Of a stretch of DNA of 64,000 bases, positions 1 through 12,539 are shown piece after piece; positions within the stretch are counted from its first letter, which is position 1, and each line of letters begins with the position of its first letter. Under the pieces are notes generated by a model. That model was given only the letters and a program-made list of their open reading frames with translations, ran no database searches and was not told where the DNA came from. Source of the DNA: Rotaria sordida (Eukaryota; Rotifera; Eurotatoria; Philodinida; Philodinidae); the NCBI GenBank assembly GCA_905250125.1, contig CAJNOL010001403.1:1-64000 (forward strand), read 5' to 3'. Both the position numbers and the translations under genes were made by a program.

Positions 1-134
1 TATTTGGTGAATATTGGCAAAATCGAGGACCAGCTGTAGAAGAAAAATTAGCTTTAACTACAATGGGTCTACTTGTACAACATCATCTCATTAATCCATA
101 TGTACTTAATCCAAACCATTACTATTTTATTTAA
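1..134 (+). CDS. 3' end of an unidentified plus-strand gene
   Basis: An open frame enters from the left edge (first full codon at 3) and ends in TAA at 132-134. It encodes 43 residues, beginning FGEYWQNRGPAVEEK and ending NPNHYYFI. Codon use matches the real exons elsewhere in the window, and no splice site is needed. I do not recognise the family from this tail. Only the last exon, or part of it, is inside the window, so start, length and function cannot be judged. Confidence 0.55.
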   Translation, partial: FGEYWQNRGPAVEEKLALTTMGLLVQHHLINPYVLNPNHYYFI

Positions 135-2080
135 TTCAAGATATAGAGAACAGTTGTCTATTTCAATATTATACATAACAATGATACGAAAAGCAAAAAT
201 TATTATTGTTATCACTAATTGCTTTTGTGACTCTTAAAATTCTTGTCTTCTCCGTACCTTCAAAGTAAATAGTAGAATGTATTTCTTTCAATAGATGAAG
301 TTCCGCTATGTCTAGGAAGCGTGAACAAATTTCTGAAATAGTCTGATCCATTTTTTGGAAATAATTTGAATAGGATTTTTTTATCTCTATAAAACTCAAC
401 AAATCGTAATAATAAGTATTCTACCCTGTATTGGTATAAAATATTATCACGAATCCATATATATATATATATATATATGTCTCTAAGCGTTCTTTTAAAA
501 AGAGACAAAAAACCAATAATAACATATAAAAGAAACTAAGAAGAAAGTAAAATAGAGTCAAATAAATCTTCGGAACAAAGCAACATTTATTATCTCTTAT
601 TCAAACATTCTGTACTTGACATATTCTGCTTTAAGATAATAATATGATTTGTTTTAGATTGTAATCATTAATAATTGTCAACTGTCAATACATATACATA
701 ATTGCCAGATTGTTTACCTTTTATTTTATCAACAGACGAAGACATCAATTAAACTGATAGGCTTTCATTATTTTGATTGAAGAGAATGTTGTTTCCGAAA
801 GAAACAACATATTTTTCAACAAATGCACTGAAAAGAATCATTATACTTTCAATAGATTTCGGATGGTAAAGACATTAGTGCGGGATTGTCAAAGATTGAG
901 AACAGAATAAATATTAAATCGATCTGAGGAAAAAAATTGTCAAAACTAATCCAAAGTTATTCGTTTTTCTATGTTCAATGTAAAGAACGTATTTAACTCA
1001 CCAGTGTTGCACAATTCGAGTTTATTTTAATTTCTTATCATTGATAAAATCTTGTCACATCGAATTCTATCATTAAGACACATCAATAAAGTATTTGTTA
1101 GATTACTATAAAATAAGTAACAGATTTTTTTCACAAATCATTTAATATAAATCTTTCCTGGTATATAGCAACCAATAAATCCTATATCGTCAAGAAAGAT
1201 ATCCGGTAAAGAAACCGCATATATTTTTATCAATAGAACAAAAAAACCAAGCGATGATTCATAAATAAACTAGTGACAAAAACAGAATGATGCGTTCGAT
1301 AAGAAAAAATACCTATTAATCGATTGATATTGAGTTGAAAAGTTTTTAGAAATATATTATATATTGATATACTATCGTTAGAGAAATTTCAAGAAAATGA
1401 TTGACTAATATTGATTTATAATTACTAGAAAAATGTGATACGTACGATGATTTGAACATGCAATTAAATATATGTATATGATTTCATAACTTGTAGTATG
1501 CTTTTAGATTATTTTATATAATAGTTTCCTGGTCAATGATATCTACTTTTCAAACAAATAAAAGAAATATTAACTTCAAATTCATTTCAGTCATGTTATT
1601 GCTTACTGAGTAATAAGAAACAATAGTTATACGATATAGTTCGATTTCCTATGGAGATGTTCATTGTATACTACTGTATTTTAGTTGCTTATATCTACCA
1701 TGTCCTTTTTCTTTAGATCGACATGTGAAGACTAAATCTCCGAAAAAAACTATTAAGCGAAACATATATGTTATACTACTAAAAAAAAGCCACTTAAGAA
1801 AAGCTTTGACATTGGCCCAATATACCAATAATATGACTGTTACTATCCTAATCTTTGAAAAGGCTGGTCAATGTACGAGAATAAACATAATAAGAACCTG
1901 ACCAATTCGTAGATGCCAACTGCTTCATTCAACAAATGAAACAATCGGAAAAAAAACGATCGAGTATGATCGTTCGATGCTGCTAAAATTTCATGCTAAT
2001 TGATAACAGTATCTATTTGACAAAGATTCATGAGTATGTTGAAGGATTTATATAATACTTCAAAAAGAGAACAAGTCTAT
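135..2080. other. Intergenic AT-rich stretch, nothing recognised
   Basis: About 1.9 kb of AT-rich sequence with frequent stops in all frames. It holds a short (AT)n microsatellite near 457-478. I see no exon with plausible splice sites and no RNA gene. Confidence 0.5.
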
Positions 2081-2084
2081 ACTG

Positions 2085-2512
2085 TCTGATCTATTACATG
2101 AAGTCATTGAATACGGTAGATCCCTGTGTGATATGAAAAATCTCAAAAGAATATTTGCTTCTCGAGACACTAAGATCCCAAGAAAACAGAAAATTCTAGT
2201 ATCTTTCATAGAATATCAACGATTTTTAGGACTTTGATATCTTGGAAATAAAATGAAATATTCTTTTAAGCTGGAATTTTCAGGGCATGCTACTGACAGA
2301 TAGATCTGTCTGTAGGTAAAATCTCACATCGAAAAACCGTCATTCGATTTGTGGATATATACCACGTGCGGAAGTTAAGATTCTAGTAAAATATCTATAA
2401 CTCTGAACAGAAGACCTAAAGGGACTTATTCTTTTGAGGTGTTTCATATCTCACTGTAGTCTAGCTTATGTACTGACGTGAGTCCTAATTCAAAAGCAAT
2501 TGATTAGTTGAA
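2085..2512. repeat. Dispersed foldback-type repeat, copy 1 (family A)
   Basis: The reverse complement of 2225-2512 aligns by eye, with gaps, to the stretch at 34765-35045 and to one arm of 39908-40340. Shared blocks include AATTGCTTTTGAATT at the outer end, CAGAGTTATAGA, CAGATAGATCTA and AAATTYCAGCTTAAA. The left half of this copy carries the opposite arm (AGAAAATTCTAG, ATCTTTC). It has no coding capacity and is probably a non-autonomous DNA element. Edges are approximate. Confidence 0.6.
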
Positions 2513-2999
2513 AACATTTCCTTGTTAGGCTCGAAATTATTATTTCTTTATTGTATAATTCTGAAACATTCATCATTTCAAAATAATAAAACTAAATTAA
2601 ATGAATGTGAAGACAATATTTCATATGCTGAACATAATTGAATTGCAAATATTTAATTCATAGATTAATATTCGTTCATGATAATTGTTTATTTATACAT
2701 TCAATCAATCGATTTTCATTAAAGAGAATAGATGTGTCAAAGTGTAAGTGAATTATTATCGAGTAAATCTTAATTCTTTATAAATTAATTTAGTGCATAT
2801 ATGACTTCCTTGATCTTTTAATAAAAAGAAAATAACTTCGAATAGCGAAGAAAAAAAAACAAACTAAAAGTAAAGTACGGGAATACATAGACTGATAATG
2901 GGTTTTCCTAGAGATTTACATATATATTAAAAAAAAAAGAAAAGTTCGAAAAAAATTATTAACAGATATTAATCATCGACAAATAACAGATGAAAAACA

Positions 3000-5900
3000 T
3001 TATTTTTCTGCATTTAATGCTTCAATAAATTCTTCTAATTTTTCTTGAACTTGTCGAACACGTTCTAAAATAAATAAGAATTGTGTTTTTTTTTTAATTT
3101 CTATTTAAAGAAAATTTACTCAATTCTTCAGCTAAATCAACTCTTTTTCCTTTAAGATTTGCTTTTAATGTTTCATCTCCACTAAAATCATCTAATATTT
3201 CTTTAACTTCTCGTTCAAGTCGACGAGCTAAAAAAAAAAGATCATTTATTTTGATTCAAGAAAAAAAAAACATATTCAAAACAAACTTTCAATATTTGAT
3301 ATTTGTTGTCGAATTGCATTACTTGTTATTTCAATCATGCGTTTTAAACGCCAAAAGAAAACAACTTCATGACAATCAAGCTATAAAAAAAACAGAAAAA
3401 TTTCATTGCGATAATTACAATCGATTTACATACACCTTGATCAGAAAATCCTTTTTGATAATAATAAAAAAATCGACGACAATCAATACATGTCGTAAGA
3501 TTTTGTTTAAGAAAATGAATTTTATATACACGTTGCCATGTTTCATTTATCTACAAAAAAAAAATTTCATATAAATGATAAACAATAAAAATCTAAACAT
3601 TACAAATTCATTAGATACATCCATTTTTTGTGCTTGAAGATTTTTTTTAACAGCAGTCAATTCATCTTGATCAAGAGTAGAACGAAGCTAAATAGGCATT
3701 GAATTTTAATTAAATCGTATAAATCAAGAACAAATCTTAAGTCAAAAATAGAACCGGTGTGGACGTTTGACAATCGATATCGGTACCAGTAGGAATAGAT
3801 AAAACTGGACCGGCAAGTCTCAAGTCTAGATCAGTAGGTCGACCGGTGACCAGCAGGTCTGAAACTCGGACCGCATCGGCAGGTCTACCGATGATCGGCT
3901 GGTCTGAAATCCGGATTGGACTGGTACTGGTCCCATCGTTGAAACATAAGGTATTTTACAATAGAGCTATTATCGAAGTAAACTCAACACTCGAATTTTT
4001 TCAAGAGGATCGTATTATTAAATTTTCCTATTAAATAAATATTCATACCACTTGATTAGTTTTTGTTGTTTGATTTAATTGTTGTCTACTCATCAAGACT
4101 TTATCTAATTCTTTTATACATTGTTGTCGATATTTTTCTTCAATAGTCGATCTTTGAAAACCGATGAATTTCTTCCATGAACTTTGATTTATATTTGATA
4201 ATAATTCTGATTCTTCATGTTCTAATTCTTTACGTAAAGTATTTTCCATAAATTTAATAGCTGATTCCCATTGTTGTTTATCTGGTACATTACGATCTTG
4301 TAATGCTTGAGTTTGAATAACTCTCTATTCAAACAAAAAAAAATAAAATAATAAATCATCATATAAAATAAATAATATCTATAAATACAAGTGAGTCAAG
4401 TGCTTTAGAATCCCATTGATGTCTTGAACGACATGCTTGAACAACTTGCATTTTTAAATCATTAGTAATTGGATCATATGAACGACTTTTTTGTTCACGT
4501 TCAATTAATCCTTGAAACTCATCAAGTAATACAAGATGACCAATATGAACACATTGACGTGGTAATTCTTTTTCAGCCCATTGTTGTAATTTAACATCAA
4601 CAGTTGTATTAAAACCACTAGAAAACAAAAATTTTGATCTCACTAAAATGTCGTTAGGTTGCAGATTCGAAAATTTTGGACCCGACAGGCTCTACCCTTC
4701 TCACAGAACACATATCAATAACGTCTCTTTTATAATTCTTTGTTGCATTTTGAGAGAATGATGAAGGAATATGTTCCAAAATAGGTAGAATAAAAAAATT
4801 TCCTTATGATTAACAAGAGCAGCTACATCATGTTTTACAAGGATTGTGTTCTACAGCGTTTTTTTTTCTTCTAATTGAAGAAATTTACCCGACTGATCCT
4901 GTTTGAGAAGCAGTAATAAAAACTTCATTAAAAATAAAGCTAGACATGGTTGACCATAGATGTTTTGATAAATTTTCTTCCCTAAACAACAAAACATTTT
5001 TATTTTATTTTATTTTTTTGAATTTTTTTTCAATGAATAATTACCATTGTCGACTAGGTATTTGACTAAGATTAATAACTTGATCAAGTATTTCACCACG
5101 AGCTTTTTCAAATAATTCATCCTGAACAAAAACAAAAAAAGATTTTAAAGTAAAAAAAAAAATTTTTTTTAATAAACAAACTCGATCTTGTTCACGTATT
5201 TTTGGAAAACTATTTTTCCATTCAGTTTCTAAATTAAATCTTGTTGCTTTAAATGTATCAGCTTGTTGTTCAACACTTTCTTTAACCATTTTCCAAAAAC
5301 AATCACTAACTGCAAAACTTAAATTACGTGTTGTTGTTTGTGTAGCTTTAAATATTCCATCACTTTCAAATTATAAAACAAAATTAATTGAGAAACTCTC
5401 AATAAAAGAAAGTTTTTCATACCGAAATAATTTAGAATTTCGAAAAAATTCTTCTTCATATTTTTGAATTGATTCTATTGAATCATCAGCATTTCCTAAA
5501 AGAATATTAACTTACATTATTTCATTTTCTTTTTTAACTTCAATTAAAATATTTGCTTAGTTAAATTAATTCTCATATATTAAATCTTTTATAAAATTCT
5601 AACCTTTGCCAGTAACAACTGCAAAGTAACCTAAAGCTTTCATTGGAAATAGTTTGCCATCAAGAATTTTTTTAATCTAAATTACAAGAATTAGTTTGAT
5701 TTTAAAGGACTCCATCGGATTTAATGATCTATCTTGAACTTGGATGCCATATATGTAATTTTGTAGAGCAATGTGTAACTTATAGAAATTTTTTAGAAGT
5801 TCAATTCGATATAGTTACAAGTTTCTATAATCTATAATTTTCATTGTTACTTTTTTCATACCTTTTTTAGGTTCAGATTATTTTTTGACTATATGATATT

Positions 5901-8900
5901 CCAGTCGTTGTCGGGTTCTGTATGTTTCAAAGATAACATCCAGTATATTGACAGTATTTTAATAATACTTAACTGTCCGATTAAAAATTTAATGTATTAA
6001 TAATCAGTACAGCATTCCTAATGAATTAATATCAACAACGCCATTATAAACGGAAAATTTTTTTTTTTTGATCGTCGGATCCCTGAGGGGGGATACGGGA
6101 ATATTTGAAAATTCATTTTTGAAATAAACATAAGATATTTATAGATTGTTCTAGAGTTTCATGGATAAATCAAACTTGGATACTCAGATTAAAAATAACA
6201 GACCTATATAGAAAGTTGCTGCTGCCACGCCGCCATGGACATCTCTGATCCTATAATATCCCCAAAGCATTATAACTAGTATGTCCCACATATGTGGCAT
6301 CCTCGTTCAACATAGGTCACCAAATCCGACGGGGGAGTCCTTTATGTTTATACTAACTCGATCAGTATCGTAAAGATTAGCTTCAGCTAAATCGACTTTG
6401 GTTAGAACAAAAATAGTCCTTTTACCATATGGATCCATTTTTGAAACAAGTTCTGTTACATTACTACGTTCTGCATCAACACTTCCATCTGAAAACAAAA
6501 AAAAGAAGAGTTTCAAATGCCTCATGCATACAAATAAATATTTGCCTTGAATACAAAGAATAATAGCATTTGGATTTGACATATAATTATTTGCCAAACG
6601 AGTAATAGAATTTTTTGTATCTGATGCCATACCTATTGTTTCCGTCTAGAGCAAAAAGAAAACAAAAATTAAAAAGAAAATATTAATAAATTACACTAAT
6701 AATTCCAGGTAAATCAACAAGCACCATACGTTGAAGACCGGGACCTTTAACTGATAATGAAATAACCTAAATTATTTGTTCATTTAATATTTTTGATATT
6801 AAAAAATTTTTAAAAACGAACTTCATTACTGATTGTTTGACCTTCTCGAACTGATGCACGCATTCGAAGTTCAATTTCTTTTCGAAGAGCAGCTAACTAA
6901 AAGAACAGCAATAAAACAAAATCTTCTTTTTCAAAAACAATCATATGTATACATCTGTTTCTTTTGTTAAATCATATTCTTTACGATTATCTTTAAAAGT
7001 TGCAACATGATAAGGACCTTCACTTAAAGTAACTTTTACTGGACTACGTGTCATCATTTCACCAGCACCTCTAGAAAAGAATATATTAAATATGAAAACA
7101 AAAAATATAAAATCAACATGAACAAACCGAGGAAATATACGTGCTTGTGTTATCATTTCAAGTACACTAGTTTTACCGGAACTTTGATCACCAATAACAA
7201 TAACCTAAATAGAAAAATTGAATTATACAATCTTTTTTGACAAAACACTCTAGCCAGTTTCATTACATTGTTATAAGTACAGAATATTAGTTGATATCGC
7301 TTATCTTTCAGAGATGTTCCAGTGAAGACTACTAGAGTATACTGATAATATCTGCCAGTTACACCGAACTAGACCATCTCGAAGTATATGTGAACACTTG
7401 TTGGCTACCTGGAGATCGTTCGGACTCCGTCAAGATTCATTGTTATATCATCAAATCATGTCATTTTAGATATGTGTTACGAACACTTGCGAGAGAACGT
7501 TGTTAAATCGCTTTTGAATCGGGACTATGTGCATCATGTAGATTCTAATGAGTTATGAATATGTTGAAAAGAGTGCGTACCAATGGCTTATTACTATCGA
7601 AGTACTGTATGTTTTAGCAGAATGCTGTGATCCCTCTCAAGAAAACTAAGTCTTCAATTTTGACTTGAAAACTTGCATAGAAACATGTTTTAATGAGAAT
7701 ACTTTATTGTAAAAGTTTCAGATATTTTGATTGATTATATCCTAAGATACGACTATGGTCAAAGTACTAATTAAAAAAATTTAAAATTTTCACAATAAGC
7801 TATGCTCGTTAAGGTCTATCTTTGTGCAAAACTGCAAGTCAAAATTCGATACTCAATTTTGCTAACGAATTTCACGACACTCTGCTAAAAAAACTGTATC
7901 TCGGCGGCAATAACCTATTATTTTGAACTCTTTTCATGGTATTCATAGCTCATTAGAACCAACACGATGCACATAGTCTCGACTCAAAAGTGATTTGATA
8001 TAAACTTAATTGATGGAAAAAATTTTAACAACAATATACTTTTTTTCTCTAATGTTAAGCAATTAACTCAAACTTAGATTGTGATTTTAATAGTCAATGA
8101 AGTTTTCTATCTAATACATTCTATAGTAAAATTTCTACAAAAAACCAGACATAGTAGTTTGGAAGTTTCAGAAGCTATTCTTTAACAATGCCATTTTAAA
8201 GAGAATCAAATGGGAGGGATCGCCACATTTTCTACGACCTCGTATTTATCAAAATGTCGACTAAATATTTTCGTGTATGACTTCTTAGAACTTGATGAAA
8301 ACATTCTTTCTAATTAAAAGTCATATTTACTCGAGGTAAATGATCTTGAATATTATAATTAGTATCATATTCACTTAATTCATCTAATACTTCACTGTAC
8401 ATATCAATAAGTGATTTCTTAATAAAGAAGAAATAAGAATTAAAATTTTTTTTTAAATTTGAATTAAATAAAAAAAAACTTTAATTTTTCGTTGTTTTTT
8501 TCCACTTGTAGTTCGATCTTGTTTTAATAAGAGTTGTTTTTTTAATGATTGTAATTCTTTTTCTAATCGATCTATTTCACGTTGATATTTTATTTGTATA
8601 GTCATCATTTCTTGTTGAATTTTTTCTTGACGTTCATGAGCTTGGAATTGAGCAGCCTAATTTTAAATAAAAGAATAATTTAACAAAAAAAGAAAAAAGA
8701 AGTCACTAACTTTGCGTAATTTTTCTTGTTCTTCATTTGTTGTCTGCATATTTTGATATGATTTTGCCAATATAAAATGACTATCTAATACAAAAAGAAA
8801 AAATAACACAATAAACAAAATCAAATATTTCGTTTTTTACTTGATGATTTTTGTTCATGATTATTTAATGATAATGATGGACCGAGAATTAATAATTCTA

Positions 8901-9345
8901 AAAATACAACATATTCAATTTTGTACAATTGAGAAAAAAGGTATTCTAACTTGAACATGTCGTTGTTACAAGATAATCAGTAAATCTTTCATGTAATTGT
9001 CTAATGTGATTTTGTAAATTAGTCTATACAAACAAAACATAAAATAAAAATAGTTAATAGAAAAAAAAAAAAAAACATTTTTTTATACGGTGTCAGGAAT
9101 TGTAATAGAATCTCTTAGATCAAATAAATATTTTGTTAATGCATCGACATTTTCTTCAGGCATATATTCTTTCATCCATGATATATCAGGTAGTTTATCT
9201 TGTAATTCTTTGTATTTCTAGAACAAAAAAAATTTATTTGAAAAAAAAAGTAAATGACACTAACTTTATGAACTACATAACTACCACCAACTGTTGTACT
9301 AATGACTAAATAACGTAGGCGAAGAAGACGAAGTAAAGATGACAT
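3000..9345 (-). CDS. OPA1: OPA1-like mitochondrial dynamin GTPase
   Basis: Dynamin-family GTPase of the mitochondrial inner membrane, known for inner-membrane fusion and cristae shaping. About 19-20 exons read from ATG at 9345 to TAA at 3000. In order: a basic N-terminus followed by a hydrophobic segment ([15 protein letters not shown]), a coiled coil (8657-8485), the lead-in DHLPRV (about 8330), P-loop GDQSSGKTS (about 7180), GTPase motif DLPG (about 6700), TKVDLAE (about 6390), then the middle and GTPase-effector parts ending [14 protein letters not shown], the typical OPA1 C-terminus. The ATG is directly preceded by an in-frame TAA, so this start is likely unless an upstream exon is spliced in. 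Introns are mostly 50-70 bp; the exceptions are one of about 1.1 kb (7205-8330) and one of about 0.7 kb (5680-6357), both holding inverted-repeat elements. No frameshift or stop was seen in the exons. Confidence 0.93.
3720..3950. repeat. GC-richer repeat remnant in an OPA1 intron
   Basis: The stretch repeats the words GGTCTGAAA, CCGGT and CAGGTCT several times, in contrast to the AT-rich surroundings. It lies in an intron between two OPA1 exons. It looks like a fragment of a non-autonomous element; I see no clear ends. Confidence 0.35.
4800..4870. repeat. Dispersed repeat family B, fragment in OPA1 intron
   Basis: This stretch carries the words AACAAGAGCAGCTACATC and GTTTTACA. It matches the repeat at 19022-19100, 40720-40800, 54765-54830 and 62590-62660 (core AGCTACATYGTGTTTCA). 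This is a short, diverged copy. Confidence 0.5.
5705..6342. mobile_element. TA-flanked inverted-repeat element in OPA1 intron
   Basis: The left end AAGGACTCC (5705) is mirrored by GGAGTCCTT ending at 6342, and both ends are flanked by TA (5703-5704 and 6343-6344), as in Tc1/mariner-type insertions. Inside the ends, CGGATTT is also mirrored (AAATCCG at 6323). There is no transposase frame, so it is non-autonomous. Internal sequence (about 5885-5910 and 6118-6205) resembles 58575-58830. The element ends 15 bp from the donor site of the upstream OPA1 exon (last exon base 6358). Confidence 0.72.
7500..8005. repeat. Long inverted repeat in the large OPA1 intron (family A-like)
   Basis: The left arm (about 7505-7680) contains GACTATGTGCATCATGT, TTCTAATGAG and TTTTGACTTG. 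The right arm (about 7820-7995) has the reverse complements of near-identical words: ACACGATGCACATAGTC, CTCATTAGAA and CAAGTCAAAA. The outer words resemble the terminal sequence of family A (TTTTGAATYSGRACT). There is no coding capacity. It explains why this intron is about 1.1 kb in a gene whose other introns are tiny. Confidence 0.68.
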
Positions 9346-10190
9346 TTAAGATCTAATAATAATTAATGAAAAACTACGTTTTGAAAAAAAAGACTTGATG
9401 GAAAATCTAAGCATTGCATTAGAAAGTAATACAAGTGGATCATTCACTTGAACCAATACGATCTTTATGATTGGAATACACTACGCGAACGCCATCTATC
9501 GGCAAGAAAGAATAGCTTCTCTAAGTAAATTTTTTGTAACTGTGAAACGATGACTGAGAACAGAAGTGTATTGCCGAGAAGAAATCAGAAATGCGTATGG
9601 CGAAAAAGAGAGGAAGCCTAGTAGCGTACCTAAGTCATAGTTACAGTAAACTCCCTGCAGAATAGCAGTCCAGTGGGCTTCTATTGTGAAGAAAAATTTT
9701 ATGTGTTGCAGCTATGCTTTCATTAGTTTACAAGTATAGAAGTGTTCGACAATTGATAAATCATTTCTCGGTCCTATACTATTAAGTAGGCAAAATAATA
9801 CACTACTTTTTATATCTACATGCTCATCTATCTCCAGTACTCGGTGGATCCTAGTATGAATACGAACAGTTGAAGTTAATAGAATACTTTTACCTAAGAA
9901 ATTTTCAAGCTGTTGAGAAATTAGAAAGAAACTCTTCTTAAACATGTACTAATATAATTTTGCTGTAAATGAGTTCATGATAAACCGAAATAAGAGTCTC
10001 TTATTTCTCAGAGATGGATAGTTTAGATCTTATGAATATTATAATAATCGACATTGTACTATCTCACACTAACTTTTATTATCAAGTTCGATAAATGTTC
10101 ATGTAATTTGAACCGACCGCTATTCACTTTCGTAAAATGTTTCATTTTTTAGCCAACGATTTGTTCATATTTCTGTTTTCAAGTGAGCAA
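9346..10190. other. Upstream flank of OPA1, no supported gene
   Basis: This is the region 5' of the OPA1 start. A minus-strand open stretch at 9712-9945 looks faintly coding but has no recognisable motif, good splice context or neighbour exon, so I do not call it. The OPA1 promoter presumably lies here. Confidence 0.4.
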
Positions 10191-10199
10191 AAAATAAGT

Positions 10200-10725
10200 G
10201 AAGACGAGCGACATGACTAGTCTGAAATGTCCGTAATACCCGTCATGTCTAGTCTAAAACGTCTTACACACTCGTCATGACTAGTCATCTTTAGGAGAAG
10301 TGTCTTTTAACCAGGTCTGAACTGGTCCAGAAAGTCCTTGAACCCAGTCATGTCTAGTTCGTTTTGTCCATCATCTATCCCGTCCAGACTAGTCTGTAGA
10401 ACAACAAAGTAATAAAAAAAGAAGACGAAAGGTGGATTCGACCCAACAGTATTTAATATCTGACGGGTGTTCTGACAGCAGACTATGACTTAGCGATAGA
10501 TTGACGTTCGTTTAAACAGTCTAAGTAGCAGAATGATGCGTGTCCGTCTGCTAGGCGATTTGAAACCCGTCGAAGGCGAGCGACTTGACTAGTGTGAAAT
10601 GTCTTCAATGATGGTCAGGACTAGTCTGCAGTGTCATCTATGCACGTCAAGACTAGTCCTTTTTTTGAGAATACTATGCTAATTCTTGTTCACACTAGTC
10701 TAAAAACTTCAGATAACTTATTTTG
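10200..10725. repeat. Cluster of ACTAGT-centred repeats
   Basis: The motif (T)GACTAGTCT or a one-base variant recurs about ten times (for example near 10216, 10244, 10280, 10386, 10591, 10619, 10653, 10685). The words GACGAGCGACATGACTAGT (10203 on) and GGCGAGCGACTTGACTAGT (10575 on) form a diverged direct repeat with a similar continuation (TGAAATGTC). There is no open frame. It is probably a non-autonomous element or satellite-like remnant; ends were not resolved. Confidence 0.5.
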
Positions 10726-11207
10726 TTTGGGCTAAACTGTTCTGCTACTTCGTTGAAACTGATCCATAATAGAAAAAAAGAAGTAGAATACAAGACAAAA
10801 AATTTTTCAACATCTCTATTATAGTTAAAAATATGCTCACTGCATGATGGTGATGTTTACTTTTGCAGCATACATATTTTTAATTACACCACAACTTTTT
10901 GTCGTATAACGGGCAATATCTTTGATATTTTCTTTAGTCCCTAGTGTTGAGAAAATTGCCGTTCATGTGTAGAAATAATTCCAAATTATATTATGCAATG
11001 ATGAATAAGCAGGAGAGAGAGAAAAATGAAAAAAAAAATGTTTATTTCTTTCGTCCGTCCGTCATTTCTACCGTTTCTTCTCGATATATATATATGTACG
11101 GCATGTTTGAAATTCGTCATTTCCAACATATCTTATCTTAGTAAACACATTACCATTGTTGTACCTCAAGTGAAAAGTTAAGTTCTCTGTTACATATTAA
11201 TTCCATA

Positions 11208-12312
11208 ATGAATGTACAATATCTTCGTTCGTATGTAAAAGTCGATATGTATTTGGGTAAAAAAGAATTTCAAAAGTGTGAAAAGGTAAACATTATTTTG
11301 AATAATTAAAACCATTACTTGTATCTGTTTACAGCTTTTGACAAAATTAATCAATAGCAATCCGGATGTAACAGCTGATCATAAAGGTACTGTTAACGGT
11401 GATACCTGTTCTACCCCTCGATGCTTTCGTTCTCTCTCTTCTCTTTGTTGTTGTACAACTATTTCTTTTCTTTTCTTTTTTTTCTCTGTTATACTATGCA
11501 CTTCAAGGACATTTTTACATATATATGTTAACGGTAGCTCGCATTCTGTCTACCCTCGATTCTCTATCTCTTTCTCTCTCCCTTCTTCTTTCTACTGTAT
11601 TGTTATTGTTATTGTTGTTTCTCCTTCTTTTTCTCTTGTTCTTCTTCTCCTCTCTATGGATATATATATACCTAGTGATTTTAAGGACATTTTTGAAGAG
11701 ATTTAACATATGAAATAAATAAAATAAAGTTAAGCTCGTCGAAGCGAGCTAACAGGTACTATGATCGAATTATTAAAGAAACGAGTTTTGGTTTATCATC
11801 ATTTAGGAAAATACCGACGTGAGTATTTGATTTTTTAAAATATTTAATGAACCAGAAAAGTTGTTTAGTTGTTTTGGACGATATTCAATCACTTATTACA
11901 CGAAATGTACTAATCGACTGGAACAATGATATATTTTACATTCAACAGTAGGTGACTTTATAATCGTTTTTATTTATTGATCTGAGATATTTATTTTATA
12001 GAGAAGCAATTTTCAATTGTGCTGTCGATGAAATTACGAAAAACTTAGATAAAAATTTATGTTCATGTAAGTCGTACTTTGATGTTACCATTGCAGTACT
12101 ATTGTTACTTATTTATTTCAGTAAATGAGTCGTTTTTTGATTTTATAAAGTCAAAAGATATCTTTAACAAGTAATTTAATTGCAAATCTGAGTTGCATAA
12201 CAATTTATTCTGTATTTATTTTATAGAAAAACATTTGACGATACAAAAACTAAAACAACTGGAAGAAAGAAAAAATTATTTTGAACAATTAATTAATATA
12301 TGGTTAAAATAA
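11208..12312 (+). CDS. Small helical (possibly TPR-like) protein, unrecognised
   Basis: Seven exons join in frame with GT-AG sites: 11208-11285, 11335-11386, 11756-11818, 11869-11947, 12002-12066, 12122-12170 and 12227-12312. They give about 156 residues from MNVQYLRSYVKVDMYLG to the end YFEQLINIWLK. The N-terminal two thirds look like amphipathic helix pairs (KEFQKCEKLLTKLI, then KKRVLVYHHLGKYRLVLDDI), which recalls tetratricopeptide repeats; the C-terminus is a Lys-rich helix. Intron 2 (11387-11755) contains long pyrimidine tracts. The exon 4 start uses the acceptor at 11867-11868, because an upstream AG would lead to a stop. I do not recognise the family; a 5' exon could be missing. Confidence 0.65.
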
Positions 12313-12539
12313 CATTTGGCTTTTTGTTTTTGTCTTTTGCCCAATGTGCAACTTGTATATAGTAAATGATTATGTGCATCAACCTGTATTTTTTTGATTG
12401 TATTTAGCGCTTATAGTTGATTCTCATTGTCTCTTATTGCTAAAATCATAATAAATAACAGAAGAAAAGAAATAAATATAAGTTTTTTAATTAAATACAT
12501 AAAAGCTGAACAAAATGAAAAGTTACTGTTTGATATTGA

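Noticed and set aside
9712-9945. 77-codon minus-strand open frame upstream of OPA1
   Set aside because: It reads somewhat like protein but has no recognisable domain, no neighbouring exon and no clear splice sites.
11338-11713. Overlapping open frames on both strands, Ser/Leu/Phe-rich
   Set aside because: They fall in a pyrimidine-rich intron of the gene at 11208-12312; the composition is low complexity, and only the first 49 bases are exon.
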